Assembly: GCA_019894875.1 (NCBI GenBank)
Contig: JAGXNR010000054.1
Location: forward strand, 1 to 17,136
DNA from: Promethearchaeota archaeon
Lineage (GTDB): Archaea; Asgardarchaeota; Lokiarchaeia; Sigynarchaeales; SOKP01
DNA: 17,136 nucleotides
Direction: 5' to 3'
Below the pieces are notes generated by a model. It saw nothing but the letters and a program-made list of their open reading frames with translations. It had not been told where the DNA came from and ran no database searches. Every line of letters begins with the position of its first letter. The stretch's first letter is position 1. The translations under genes and the position numbers were made by a program. Shown here piece after piece: positions 1-7,616 of the stretch.

Positions 1-238
1 AATCAGGACAAACCCTTCTACCTTCAACCGGGGGTTTTTCTATCATTCTCTCTTCTTCTTTTTGCTTTTCAAGAAGTTCAGAAGGTTTGGGTCGACTTGG
101 TTCAGGTCCAGCAGCAGGAGCGGGTGCTGATGAAGTAACGGTGGCAGTTGTTGTTCCAGTGCCTCCTTTTATTAGGGTATCAAGTTTTCCGTTTATGTCT
201 TCTAGTAATTTCATAACTTTTTGTTCAAATTCTGACAA
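1..238 (-). CDS. Partial coiled-coil / Pro-Ala linker protein, probably leading into a zinc ribbon (5' part only)
   Basis: Not recognised as a named family. The frame is open from a TTG start at 238 to the left edge (79 codons), so the C-terminus is missing. The start is chosen because GAGGAG (minus strand, 247-252) sits 8 bases upstream and a strong TATA box lies further up. Residues 1-24 form a short amphipathic helix (heptad-like Leu/Ile/Val). Residues 25-52 are a low-complexity Thr/Ala/Pro linker. Residues 53-68 are a charged Glu/Lys helix. The visible part ends in Val-Cys-Pro-Asp, which looks like the first knuckle of a CPxC zinc ribbon; that is inference. An internal ATG at residue 9 (214) is a less likely start because it lacks the ribosome-binding site. 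Coiled-coil plus linker plus zinc-ribbon proteins are common orphans in archaeal genomes. Confidence 0.7.
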   Translation of the reverse strand, partial: MSEFEQKVMKLLEDINGKLDTLIKGGTGTTTATVTSSAPAPAAGPEPSRPKPSELLEKQKEEERMIEKPPVEGRRVCPD

Positions 239-283
239 GTAAAATTCTCCTCAAAATTAGTTTATTAAATAATCGAAGAATTG

Positions 284-298
284 CTTTATATATTTAAG
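284..298 (-). promoter_or_regulatory. TATA-box promoter of the left-edge gene
   Basis: On the minus strand the sequence reads CTTAAATATATAAAG, close to the archaeal TATA consensus. Its centre is about 52 bases upstream of the TTG start at 238. A start site about 26 bases downstream of the box would leave a leader of roughly 25 bases, just enough to hold the GAGGAG ribosome-binding site at 247-252. Confidence 0.55.
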
Positions 299-356
299 CA
301 AATCATTAGAAATTAATCAAGCCCTTTAAAAGAATTTAATTGGGAATTGACACCGT

Positions 357-698
357 TTAGTAATTCCTTCTATTTTTCTCAAGTTCCTCGAGATAATCAA
401 GTATAGATTCCCGAATTTCTACGGCAGGAGCTATAAACTTAGATTTGGTAACATATGCAAATGCGTCTGTCCAATCCCAAGTTATATTTTCTTTTAATAA
501 CCAGGCAACTATTATTCCTCCACTTCTAGAAATCCCCATTGAGCAATGTACTAAAACTTTTCCACTTTCTTTAAGGTGAAGATCGATGAAATTTAAAATT
601 TCATTAAGATACTCATGGGGGGGATAGGTATCATCAGGAAATCCCTTATGTAAATATGAAAATCCTAAGCTAGTTGGATTATACAGACTTTCCTCCAT
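357..698 (-). CDS. Dual-specificity protein phosphatase (Cys-based); annotated ATG is probably internal
   Basis: Cys-dependent phosphatase that should remove phosphate from Tyr/Ser/Thr of proteins, or from phospholipid or RNA substrates as some family members do. The signature HCxxGxSRS is present: nucleophile Cys52 and phosphate-binding Arg58, numbered from the ATG at 698. The general acid is probably Asp22 or Asp23 in the GFPDD segment. From this ATG the protein is only 113 residues and lacks the first strand of the fold (the LYIG-type segment). That segment is encoded in frame just upstream (see 699-821), making about 154 residues, the usual DUSP core length. No partner kinase is seen nearby. 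DUSP-like enzymes occur in archaea and are frequent in Asgard genomes. The family call is firm; the substrate is unknown. Confidence 0.88.
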   Translation of the reverse strand: MEESLYNPTSLGFSYLHKGFPDDTYPPHEYLNEILNFIDLHLKESGKVLVHCSMGISRSGGIIVAWLLKENITWDWTDAFAYVTKSKFIAPAVEIRESILDYLEELEKNRRNY

Positions 699-821
699 TA
701 AGTTTACTATTGCCGTGATACCAATTTCTTTAAACTTTTTAAAATTTAATCTTGGCCAATAAGCACCAATATATAGGTTTTTATGAACCTCAAATATCTG
801 ATCCAGTTCCGGAATATTAAT
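699..821 (-). other. In-frame 5' extension of the phosphatase without an ATG/GTG/TTG start
   Basis: Reading upstream of 698 in the same frame gives 41 more sense codons before a TAG at 822-824. The translation includes the segment EVHKNLYIGAYWPRL and then ITAIVNL, which matches the conserved N-terminal strand and second strand of DUSP folds. No ATG, GTG or TTG lies in this stretch. The possible starts are ATT at 819-821, ATT at 813-815 or CTG at 804-806. A purine-rich AAGG (minus strand, about 826-829) just upstream could serve as a ribosome-binding site. Either a rare non-AUG start is used, or a mutation or sequencing error removed the start. Confidence 0.6.
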
Positions 822-992
822 CTACCTTATAACCAACGTGAATAAGTTTTAAAATAATATAGAAATAAAGGAATTAAAAAATTAAGATTTAACTTTATTC
901 AATTTTGGAATATTAGATCCCTTCTTCTATCACTTATTAATAAAATTAAAAAGATTTTGAGAATATTTTAATAACATTCTATAAAATTCAAA

Positions 993-2015
993 ATGGATAT
1001 AAAAATGTTTGATAAATCTAATTGCTCTACATGCGAAAATATTGATTGTTTAACTCGTTGCCAATGGATGGATCTTGATACAGCAACAGCAAGAAGAGAA
1101 ATGGAGAAAATGATTAATAGTGAGGATTCTTTTGTTTTAAAGGATTGCGTTACCTGTTTCGCCTGTGATGAGTATTGTCCATATAATTCACATCCATTTG
1201 ATTTAAAAACTGAACTACAAGAGAAATACAATTCATTAAATATTAATCCTAATATGTTAAATGGTGCGATAAACCAATTTGCACCCCACGATGAAGTAAG
1301 AATAAAGGAAATAGATCCGGATAAGCCAGTATTTGATAAATGTACTTTTTCTAGGATAAATGCCGAAAATATGAAAGGTCAGATGTTCGAAAATTTGCAA
1401 TATATAAGTGGAACCGATTTTTTTTGCAATTTAATGTTTCATCATATGGCGAGGGATTCTTTAATAAAAGAAAGAATTCCGATCATAATTGAGAACATTC
1501 AAAAACACGGAATTAAGGAATTAATTTGCTGGCATGATGAATGTTATGGAATGTGGACATCGTATTGCAAAAGAAATAATATTGATGTACCTTTCAAACC
1601 AATTCATCTCTTTGATTATATTTATGGATACCTAAAGGATCACGAATCAGAAATAAATAAGCTTAATATGAAAATAGCGTATCAGCGGAGTTGCTCTAAT
1701 AGATTTTTACCTGAAATTGAAAAATTCGTAGATGATATTTGTGAATTAATAGGGGTGGAACGAGTTAAAAGAACATATGATAGAGAGAATGCTTTATGTT
1801 GTACAGCCCCATTTGCATCATTCGGTAAAAATGATTTAGTAAGACCAACTCAAGATAAAAATGTCAAAGATATGATTGATAATGGTGCTGAAGCTTGTGT
1901 ATTCATTTGCCCAATGTGTATGCAGACTATGGGATCTAAAGTAGAAAGAAAAGGATTAAAACCGTATTTATTAAGCGACTTATGTAGAATTGCTCTCGGT
2001 GAAAAATTAGACTAA
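993..2015 (+). CDS. Ferredoxin-domain / CCG-domain iron-sulfur protein (HdrB/HdrD-like)
   Basis: Electron-transfer protein, 340 residues, no membrane segment. The N-terminus holds two Cys clusters: C11-x2-C14-x4-C19-x3-C23 (atypical spacing) and the canonical C52-x2-C55-x2-C58-x3-C62 followed by Pro, both likely [4Fe-4S] sites. Two CCG-like regions follow. The first is degenerate (C117, C145, then C179-WHDE-C184). The second is complete (C234, C269-C270, C306-x2-C309). CCG domains bind the noncubane cluster in HdrB or serve as cluster ligands in GlcF/GlpC. It is paralogous to the protein at 2102-3133. The ATG at 993 has no clear ribosome-binding site, so the mRNA may have a very short leader; ATG at 1005 is an alternative. 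The gene stands alone on this strand. The redox partner is not determined, but the flavin dehydrogenase operons nearby are the obvious candidates. Confidence 0.82.
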   Translation: MDIKMFDKSNCSTCENIDCLTRCQWMDLDTATARREMEKMINSEDSFVLKDCVTCFACDEYCPYNSHPFDLKTELQEKYNSLNINPNMLNGAINQFAPHDEVRIKEIDPDKPVFDKCTFSRINAENMKGQMFENLQYISGTDFFCNLMFHHMARDSLIKERIPIIIENIQKHGIKELICWHDECYGMWTSYCKRNNIDVPFKPIHLFDYIYGYLKDHESEINKLNMKIAYQRSCSNRFLPEIEKFVDDICELIGVERVKRTYDRENALCCTAPFASFGKNDLVRPTQDKNVKDMIDNGAEACVFICPMCMQTMGSKVERKGLKPYLLSDLCRIALGEKLD

Positions 2016-2101
2016 TAAAGGAGTTGGGAAAAAAAGTATTAAAAAATTTAGTTTTTTTTTAATTAAATTATAAAAAAATAGTAGATTTTTTTTATCTTAT
2101 T
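2016..2101. terminator. Bidirectional T-rich terminator zone between convergent genes
   Basis: Eighty-six bases separate two convergent stop codons. The plus strand carries T9 at 2052-2060 and T8 at 2086-2093. The minus strand reads T7 across 2072-2078. Archaeal RNA polymerase terminates at such T-tracts without a required hairpin, so one zone can serve both genes. Confidence 0.55.
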
Positions 2102-3133
2102 TTAGTCAAATAATTTTCCAGCCTTCCCTTTTGGGAGTTTCTCACCTAATGCTTCTCTTACTAGATTAGTTAGGAAATAAGGTTCCAAACCTTCTGCTTG
2201 AGCTTTGCTCCTTAAGTATAAACAACAGACTGGACAGAGGAATACCATTGCTTCTACTCCTGCATTTTTAGCATCAGTAATATTCATTTTCCAATATTTA
2301 TCATTAGGAGAAATAACAGCTGTGCAACAGAGCGCTCTTTCTCGGTCATATTTTCTATCGACTCGTTCAACACCTAATAATTTAAATAACTCATCGAGTG
2401 TTTTATCTTTTTTCCTAAAAGCATCCCATCCTATACGGGACGCACATGGTTGCTGGTATGCAACTTTGATGTCTAGTTTCTTTATTTTATCGAGATGTTT
2501 CTTCACATAATCTCGAAGATATTCAATTATGTGAATATATTTAAAGGGAACTTTCATTCCAAAATCTTTGGCATAATGATCCAGCATCATGAAGCAATCA
2601 TCATGGAAACAAATCAGGTAATTATCATCAGGAACGACCTTTGCGAGGTTATCGATGAATTTCTGGGCGTTATCTCTGACCATACTTGGAATACCTCCAT
2701 GATATCCTCCAATTTGACAGAAATAATCTCCTCCTTGAATAAGGGTTAATCCTTCGAATAGTGGCCCTTCAATTGCTCCCGCAATCATATTCACAGTACA
2801 AAGATTCATTATAGGTTTATCAGGGTCCCCCTCTTTTATTGATGATGGGAGAAGATTAGCCCCTTTCATTTGATTGGCCGCACGTTCACCCCCAATAAAG
2901 GTTCCTGTTTCTTCCATTCTCCTACTGATGAGATCAAAGGGATCTGCTTCATGTGGGCAATTCATTGTGCAAGCACAGCACGTTACACATTCCGATGTTA
3001 TAGTAGACGGTTCACCCCTAATTAATTTCTCAAATTCTTCTTTTGCTTTTTGCTCTGAATAGTCCATGTAATAACATTTTGTTAAACAAGCTATTCCACA
3101 TGTATCCCTCTTACATTTTTCTTCTAAAAACAT
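2102..3133 (-). CDS. Ferredoxin-domain / CCG-domain iron-sulfur protein (HdrB/HdrD-like), paralogue of 993-2015
   Basis: Soluble electron carrier of 343 residues with the same layout as its convergent neighbour. The first Cys cluster is C7-x4-C12-x3-C16-x3-C20. The second is C49-x2-C52-x2-C55-x3-C59-Pro, with extra Cys53. A degenerate CCG region follows (C112, C139, C175-FHDD-C180). The second CCG region is complete (C230, C269-C270, C300-x2-C303, with extra Cys304). Shared stretches with the neighbour include LGVERV/IGVERV, YDRE-ALCCTA and ALGEKL. The start is supported by GGAGG at 3140-3144, 6 bases upstream of the ATG. It lies 42 bases after the double-CCG subunit and is the last gene of that operon, so it probably accepts electrons from the FAD/Fe-S pair. 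It could act as a HdrB-like module or as a dedicated ferredoxin; the sequence does not decide. Confidence 0.83.
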   Translation of the reverse strand: MFLEEKCKRDTCGIACLTKCYYMDYSEQKAKEEFEKLIRGEPSTITSECVTCCACTMNCPHEADPFDLISRRMEETGTFIGGERAANQMKGANLLPSSIKEGDPDKPIMNLCTVNMIAGAIEGPLFEGLTLIQGGDYFCQIGGYHGGIPSMVRDNAQKFIDNLAKVVPDDNYLICFHDDCFMMLDHYAKDFGMKVPFKYIHIIEYLRDYVKKHLDKIKKLDIKVAYQQPCASRIGWDAFRKKDKTLDELFKLLGVERVDRKYDRERALCCTAVISPNDKYWKMNITDAKNAGVEAMVFLCPVCCLYLRSKAQAEGLEPYFLTNLVREALGEKLPKGKAGKLFD

Positions 3134-3175
3134 TTTTTTCCTCCTTTTTCAATTTCTACATTTTTTAATTTTAAT

Positions 3176-4399
3176 TCATTTCAATTTGATTAATAAATCT
3201 TTTAATAAATTCACTAAATCCATGATTTGGATATTATAATTATGCTCTTTTATGGCATCTGCGAAATTATGCTCACAGAAGGGACAAGTAGTTATTAAGA
3301 TTTCTGCTTCCGTATCTAAGGCTTCTTTAACTCGACTGCTTGCCATTTCTAAAGCCCATTCAGAAAATCCAGCTTTAACTCCTCCCCCGGCACCGCAACA
3401 TGTTGCATCTCCTTTAATTTTGCGCATTTCTACTAACTCTAACCCAGGAATACTTTTAAGGATTTCTCTTGGTTCATCATACAATCCAACATGACGACCT
3501 AGATGGCATGGATCATGATAAGTAACTTTTCTTTTTCCATTTAAATTCTTTTTAAATTCAATTTTGTTTTCATCCAGTAGCCTTTTGATATATTCTGAAA
3601 TATGGAGAACTTCAAATGGTAATTTATCTTCAGAAATTTCATCGTAGAAAATTCTTGAGTAATCTTCCTTGATGGTTCGATAACAACCCGCACAGGAAGT
3701 AACAACAGTTTTTATATTTGCATTTTTAAACAATTCAATATTATGTTGCGCTTGGATTATTGCGGTTTGCCTTTGCCCTGTTCTAAGTAGTGGTGAACCG
3801 CAACACCATTCCTCCCGAAAGATAGCAAATTTAACACCAATTTTCTTGAGAATTTCAAAGGTATTTCTAGCCAATTCTATTTCACGATAGGATGATGTAC
3901 AACCTACAAAATATCCAATTTCAGGATCTTCGGGATTTTTAAAATCATCAGGGAGCCAAGATAACCGATCTTCATGTTTTTCAAGGTATGGATTATGTTC
4001 TTTAGCTGTATGATTTCCGAAATTAATAGCTTTTTCCGGACAAAATCCATTTTTAAATGCTTCTGCCCGTGCCAATTCAATTATATCTACTGCAAATTCT
4101 GATCCGAATTTTCGACTCAAGAGTTTACAATTTTCACCACAGTTTCCACATGTTGTACATGCATATAGAATTTTACTCATATGGTCACTCCATTCGAGTT
4201 CATTAGACATTAAACCGTAAATTAACCACATGCGTCCGCCTGTACTGAAAGATTCAAATCTGAACTTTTTATAACTTGGGCAGTTAATATCTATAGAATC
4301 CCCTGTGAACTTGCAATAGCCACATCTAAAGCATCTATGTATCATTTGTTCATAATATTTTAATCCCAATTCTTCTCGGTTTTTTTGATTTGATAACAC
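3176..4399 (-). CDS. Double-CCG (Fe-S)-binding oxidoreductase subunit, GlcF/GlpC/HdrD-like
   Basis: Iron-sulfur subunit, 407 residues, that would relay electrons from a flavin dehydrogenase to a carrier or the membrane. Two [4Fe-4S] sites: C23-x2-C26-x2-C29-x10-C40 and C81-x2-C84-x2-C87-x3-C91. CCG domain 1: C167, C199-C200, C236-x2-C239. CCG domain 2: C298, C334-C335-GAGGG, C372-x2-C375. This is the full GlcF/GlpC/HdrD plan and the length is normal. The start is GTG at 4399; GGGAGGTG (4406-4413) lies about 6 bases upstream and overlaps the end of the FAD gene, whose stop is only 3 bases away. The tight coupling points to a complex with the FAD protein at 4403-5782. Because the GlpA operon next door has no Fe-S subunit of its own, this protein might also serve it; that is inference. 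No membrane helix is visible. Confidence 0.87.
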   Translation of the reverse strand: MLSNQKNREELGLKYYEQMIHRCFRCGYCKFTGDSIDINCPSYKKFRFESFSTGGRMWLIYGLMSNELEWSDHMSKILYACTTCGNCGENCKLLSRKFGSEFAVDIIELARAEAFKNGFCPEKAINFGNHTAKEHNPYLEKHEDRLSWLPDDFKNPEDPEIGYFVGCTSSYREIELARNTFEILKKIGVKFAIFREEWCCGSPLLRTGQRQTAIIQAQHNIELFKNANIKTVVTSCAGCYRTIKEDYSRIFYDEISEDKLPFEVLHISEYIKRLLDENKIEFKKNLNGKRKVTYHDPCHLGRHVGLYDEPREILKSIPGLELVEMRKIKGDATCCGAGGGVKAGFSEWALEMASSRVKEALDTEAEILITTCPFCEHNFADAIKEHNYNIQIMDLVNLLKDLLIKLK

Positions 4400-4402
4400 T
4401 TT

Positions 4403-5782
4403 TTACACCTCCCAATTCCCAGGGTTCATTATTCCATTTGGATCTAATAGATTTCGAACTCGTTTAAATAAACCCTTAAATTGTGGATCTGCTTGTTCCA
4501 TAGTGAGTTTTTGGCCAATTAGTTCTGTTTTCCAAGGAATTCCGCCTATTTCCAAAACCATTTTATTAGTTTCTTCTAATCCTTCTCGAGCATTTTTCCT
4601 GTCAGCGGGATCTGCACGATTAAACGGGAATGTTACAGAAAACATAACCGCATGACCACTTCCTATTATTCTACATAACAACGATGGTACTAACCCAAAT
4701 TTTTTAGAAATTATTGCTCCTTTTTCGATTGCTTCAGGAATTTTCTCTAATGGAATAAATGACCCTACATATTCGAATCCCCCTCCCTTTCTCCAGTCTG
4801 CTGCAAATGCAGCTGTATATTGGGGATGATCCATTAAATAGGTCCTTGTTTGACCCATTATTGGAGCCACTTGAACGCTATTTTCTTTAAATATATTTTC
4901 TATCGTAGATCTTTTTAAATCCATTTCTTCTTTTGAGTTTCCGGTGAAATATACCATAATAGCACAAAATTTTTTCATATTAGGGGGAGTATGGGAATGT
5001 CCTATCATAACATCTTCTGCGAATTCCGTATAAGTTATTTTATACATTAGATTAGGCAGTCCTTTAAAATCCTGAGTTAATCCAAATATTATGTCCCGTT
5101 CTTTTGGTTTCGGATATAGTTTTATGGATACTTTAGTAATAATTCCCATAGTGCCGAAACTGCTTGTGAATAAACCTATTAAATCTGGAATGGGTGCTTT
5201 TGAAAACCAATATTTCGATATTGCACAAGAACCAAATTTGCTTATTTCTCCCGTTGGTAACACAACTTCTAAGCCATTTATCATACCTGCATGGTGTCCA
5301 TACTTTTGAGAGAGAGAACCTGATCCATGAATTAAAACATTCCCTGCAACAGTTGCTGATGTTGGTGCGTCAGGAATTGGAGCTTGTAAATCAGGATGAT
5401 GTTCTTTCAAATATGATACTAATGATCCTGTTGTTACTCCCGCTTCTAAAACAGCATATCGTCCCAAACTATTAATTTCTAGAATCCTATCCATTCTTTT
5501 CATATCCATAACTATTCCTTTATGAACAGGAAGGATCAACCCACTTAAAGTAAGTCCTCCCCCCATAGGAATTAGAGGGATTACTTCATTATTTGCAAGT
5601 TTTACGATTTTTTGGATTTCCTCAACAGTTTTAGGCATCACTACGAAATCGACGGGGCGAGGTTCAGAAGCCCCAGGATCTTGTGAATATATGAAAAGAT
5701 CTTCTGGCTTATTTGAAGCAAAGTCTTTCCCGACAATATCTTCTAAGTCTCTTAATATTCTTTCTTTATTCATTTTAATCAT
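4403..5782 (-). CDS. FAD-binding oxidase of the VAO/GlcD family
   Basis: Flavoprotein of 459 residues that should oxidise a 2-hydroxyacid or similar alcohol and pass electrons to the downstream Fe-S subunit. The FAD_binding_4 domain covers about residues 40-225: pyrophosphate loop PMGGGLTLSG at 72-81, a PIPDAPTSATVAGN segment near 136-148, and SSFGTMGIIT at 207-216. The FAD-oxidase C-terminal domain ends in LLDPNGIMNPGNWEV, the usual terminal arm. The HxGDGNxH metal motif of GlcD/D-lactate dehydrogenases is absent, and the C-terminal half looks nearer to the 4-cresol dehydrogenase branch, so the substrate should not be called lactate or glycolate on this evidence. The start is ATG at 5782; ATG at 5773 is an alternative. 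A TATA box 31-38 bases upstream implies a nearly leaderless mRNA. First gene of a three-gene operon. Confidence 0.85.
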   Translation of the reverse strand: MIKMNKERILRDLEDIVGKDFASNKPEDLFIYSQDPGASEPRPVDFVVMPKTVEEIQKIVKLANNEVIPLIPMGGGLTLSGLILPVHKGIVMDMKRMDRILEINSLGRYAVLEAGVTTGSLVSYLKEHHPDLQAPIPDAPTSATVAGNVLIHGSGSLSQKYGHHAGMINGLEVVLPTGEISKFGSCAISKYWFSKAPIPDLIGLFTSSFGTMGIITKVSIKLYPKPKERDIIFGLTQDFKGLPNLMYKITYTEFAEDVMIGHSHTPPNMKKFCAIMVYFTGNSKEEMDLKRSTIENIFKENSVQVAPIMGQTRTYLMDHPQYTAAFAADWRKGGGFEYVGSFIPLEKIPEAIEKGAIISKKFGLVPSLLCRIIGSGHAVMFSVTFPFNRADPADRKNAREGLEETNKMVLEIGGIPWKTELIGQKLTMEQADPQFKGLFKRVRNLLDPNGIMNPGNWEV

Positions 5783-5811
5783 TCTGCAATTTTGGTTCTA
5801 CATTGAATAAT

Positions 5812-5821
5812 GAATATAAAT
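5812..5821 (-). promoter_or_regulatory. TATA box for the FAD oxidase / Fe-S operon
   Basis: The minus strand reads ATTTATATTC, ending about 30 bases upstream of the ATG at 5782, which places the transcription start within a few bases of the start codon. The same ten bases occur upstream of the glpA-like operon at 9153-9162. A T-rich stretch on the minus strand (around 5898-5910) just after the DUF1667 gene could end the upstream transcript, so the two operons probably have separate promoters. Confidence 0.45.
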
Positions 5822-5916
5822 TCAATTATCTCTAAATGTATTTATACTTAATTATTTAATAGATGCATTAGAATCTTAGTAAGCAATCAATTGTTTTAGT
5901 AGAAGAAAAATTATAT

Positions 5917-6300
5917 TTATGCTTCTATCAAGTCTCTACTAGCGATTATATTCACATCCAATCCTATTACCTGTTTTAATAAAACGTCTCCCATTTTTAT
6001 TGGAGCTTTAACCACTGTCTTTGCAATTTCCTTTAATGTATCTTTGAGTTTCTCTTTGGGAATTGGTATATCTGATCTTACGGGTATTAATGGAAGGAAG
6101 CCATTTTCCACCCTAATAGTTGTTGTAAGTATACGTTTTGGTGCTATAAATTCTTCTCTTCCATACTCTTCTCCCCTCTTACAGGAGTGCCCCTCAATGA
6201 TTAGTTCCCCATTAATGTTCTCAACATGAACTAAGCAACCTGTAGGACATACTATACAGCGTATATCTTTACTTCCTTCTGGAATCTCTGACTCTGACAT
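5917..6300 (-). CDS. DUF1667 small Cys-rich protein, partner of GlpA-type dehydrogenases
   Basis: Protein of 127 residues with four Cys near the N-terminus: C15-x2-C18-x3-C22 and C40 (in HSCKRG). They may bind an Fe-S cluster or zinc. The motifs APKRILTTT (53-61) and IPVRSDIPIPK (72-82), and the ending that closes in IIASRDL, are typical of DUF1667. This family is almost always encoded beside a GlpA-like FAD dehydrogenase and a disulfide-type flavoprotein, as here. Its biochemical role is not established; a structural or electron-transfer subunit of the complex is the common view. GAGG at about 6309-6312 precedes the ATG. It starts 17 bases after the previous gene and is last in the operon. 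Confidence 0.88.
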   Translation of the reverse strand: MSESEIPEGSKDIRCIVCPTGCLVHVENINGELIIEGHSCKRGEEYGREEFIAPKRILTTTIRVENGFLPLIPVRSDIPIPKEKLKDTLKEIAKTVVKAPIKMGDVLLKQVIGLDVNIIASRDLIEA

Positions 6301-6317
6301 TTATTTTGCCTCTAAAA

Positions 6318-7616
6318 TCAATCTTCTTCAATTAAAACCTCTGGACGAGGTATAACTTCTATTTCTATATTTTTACATGAGGGATCGATTTGTAATTCAC
6401 TTAAATTTAATTTTATTTCGAGCATTTCACTAGGAATTACATAACTTCTCTTTCTTTTAAATAAGACCTTGTTATTCTCGTCTTTAAATTGAATTTGAAT
6501 CCTTCGGTCTGGTCTTTTTGCACGAAAAGTAAAAATTATTTCTTTTTCGAATTGGGATTTATTGATTAAATCGGGCTTCACATAACTGACATTTTCACCA
6601 GAGGTGCATTTAATTATTCCTACCTTTCCTTGATCCTTACCATATCTATTTTTAATGTACTCTACAGCATTTAATCCTGCTCTTTTGGCTTCTGCTGTAA
6701 CTAGATCAACAAGATCATGAACCTGCAAAACATTTCCACAAGCAAATACTCCATTTATGGTGGTTTCTAAATTATTATCTATAATAGGACCACCCATTTC
6801 TGAAATTTTAGCCCCTGCTTCTCTTGTTAATTCATTTTCAGGTATTAATCCAACTGACAATAATAGAGTGTCGCATTCAATAAATTTCTCAGACCCTATA
6901 ACTCTATCGAAATTTCTGTCGACTTTCGAGATAGTTACGCCTTTAACTCTATCTCTCCCATGAATTTTTGTAACTGTATAACTTGTTATAAGTGGAATTC
7001 CGTAATCTTCTAAACACTGCACTTGGTTCCTTATTAAGCCACTTACATAGGGTAAGATCTCAACGACAGCCTTTACTTTACATCCTTCCCATGTTAAACG
7101 TCGAGCCATTATCATGCCGATATCTCCACTACCTAAGATTACATAAGATGTACCTGGAAGATAACCTTCAATATTTACAAATCTTTGAGCTTGTCCAGCG
7201 GTATATATTCCAGCAGGACGAAAACCTGGCATATTGATTGCGCCCCTCGTTCTTTCACGGCACCCCATAGCAAGAATAATCGCTTTAGCTTTTATTTCAA
7301 TTAACCCCTCTTTATTATTTACTGCGTATACTGTTTTTTCAGGTGTAAATTCAATTACCATTGTGTCTAATTTATAGGGAATTTTCAACTCTTTAACTTG
7401 ATTAATAAACCTTTGAACATATTCTGGTCCCGTTAATTCTTCTTCAAATTCGTGAAGTCCAAATCCATTGTGTATACACTGAAGAGTTATTCCGCCCAAT
7501 TCTTTGTCTCGTTCCAAAATCAAAACATTTAATTGAGCCTTATTCACGACTATAGCAGCAGCTAAACCTGCAGAACCACCCCCAATTACTACAACATCTA
7601 CATCGTAACTATTCAT
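6318..7616 (-). CDS. NAD(P)/FAD-dependent oxidoreductase (pyridine nucleotide-disulfide family), GlpA-associated
   Basis: Flavoprotein of 432 residues. The FAD Rossmann motif is GGGSAG at 12-17. The family signature GGITLQCIHNGFGLHEF is at 41-57, with Cys47 in the place expected for this subgroup. A second nucleotide-binding motif, GSGDIG at 162-167, should bind NAD(P). The closing FAD motif FACGNVLQVHDLVD is at 291-304. A C-terminal domain of about 100 residues (330-432) is typical of the GlpA-linked branch. It likely links the substrate dehydrogenase to NAD(H) or to Fe-S carriers. Its ATG overlaps the stop of the glpA-like gene by 4 bases (ATGA), so translation is coupled. Often annotated as a sarcosine oxidase alpha or HcnB homologue; the operon favours the G3P dehydrogenase complex. 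Confidence 0.88.
   Translation of the reverse strand: MNSYDVDVVVIGGGSAGLAAAIVVNKAQLNVLILERDKELGGITLQCIHNGFGLHEFEEELTGPEYVQRFINQVKELKIPYKLDTMVIEFTPEKTVYAVNNKEGLIEIKAKAIILAMGCRERTRGAINMPGFRPAGIYTAGQAQRFVNIEGYLPGTSYVILGSGDIGMIMARRLTWEGCKVKAVVEILPYVSGLIRNQVQCLEDYGIPLITSYTVTKIHGRDRVKGVTISKVDRNFDRVIGSEKFIECDTLLLSVGLIPENELTREAGAKISEMGGPIIDNNLETTINGVFACGNVLQVHDLVDLVTAEAKRAGLNAVEYIKNRYGKDQGKVGIIKCTSGENVSYVKPDLINKSQFEKEIIFTFRAKRPDRRIQIQFKDENNKVLFKRKRSYVIPSEMLEIKLNLSELQIDPSCKNIEIEVIPRPEVLIEED

Noticed and set aside
968..1231. Minus-strand frame of 87 codons over the start of the ferredoxin/CCG gene
   Set aside because: Antisense shadow of a gene with clear Cys motifs; no start signals of its own.
2205..3062. 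Plus-strand frames (2205-2510, 2495-2749, 2874-3062) within the Fe-S gene
   Set aside because: They are antisense to a gene with intact Cys clusters and a strong GGAGG start signal.
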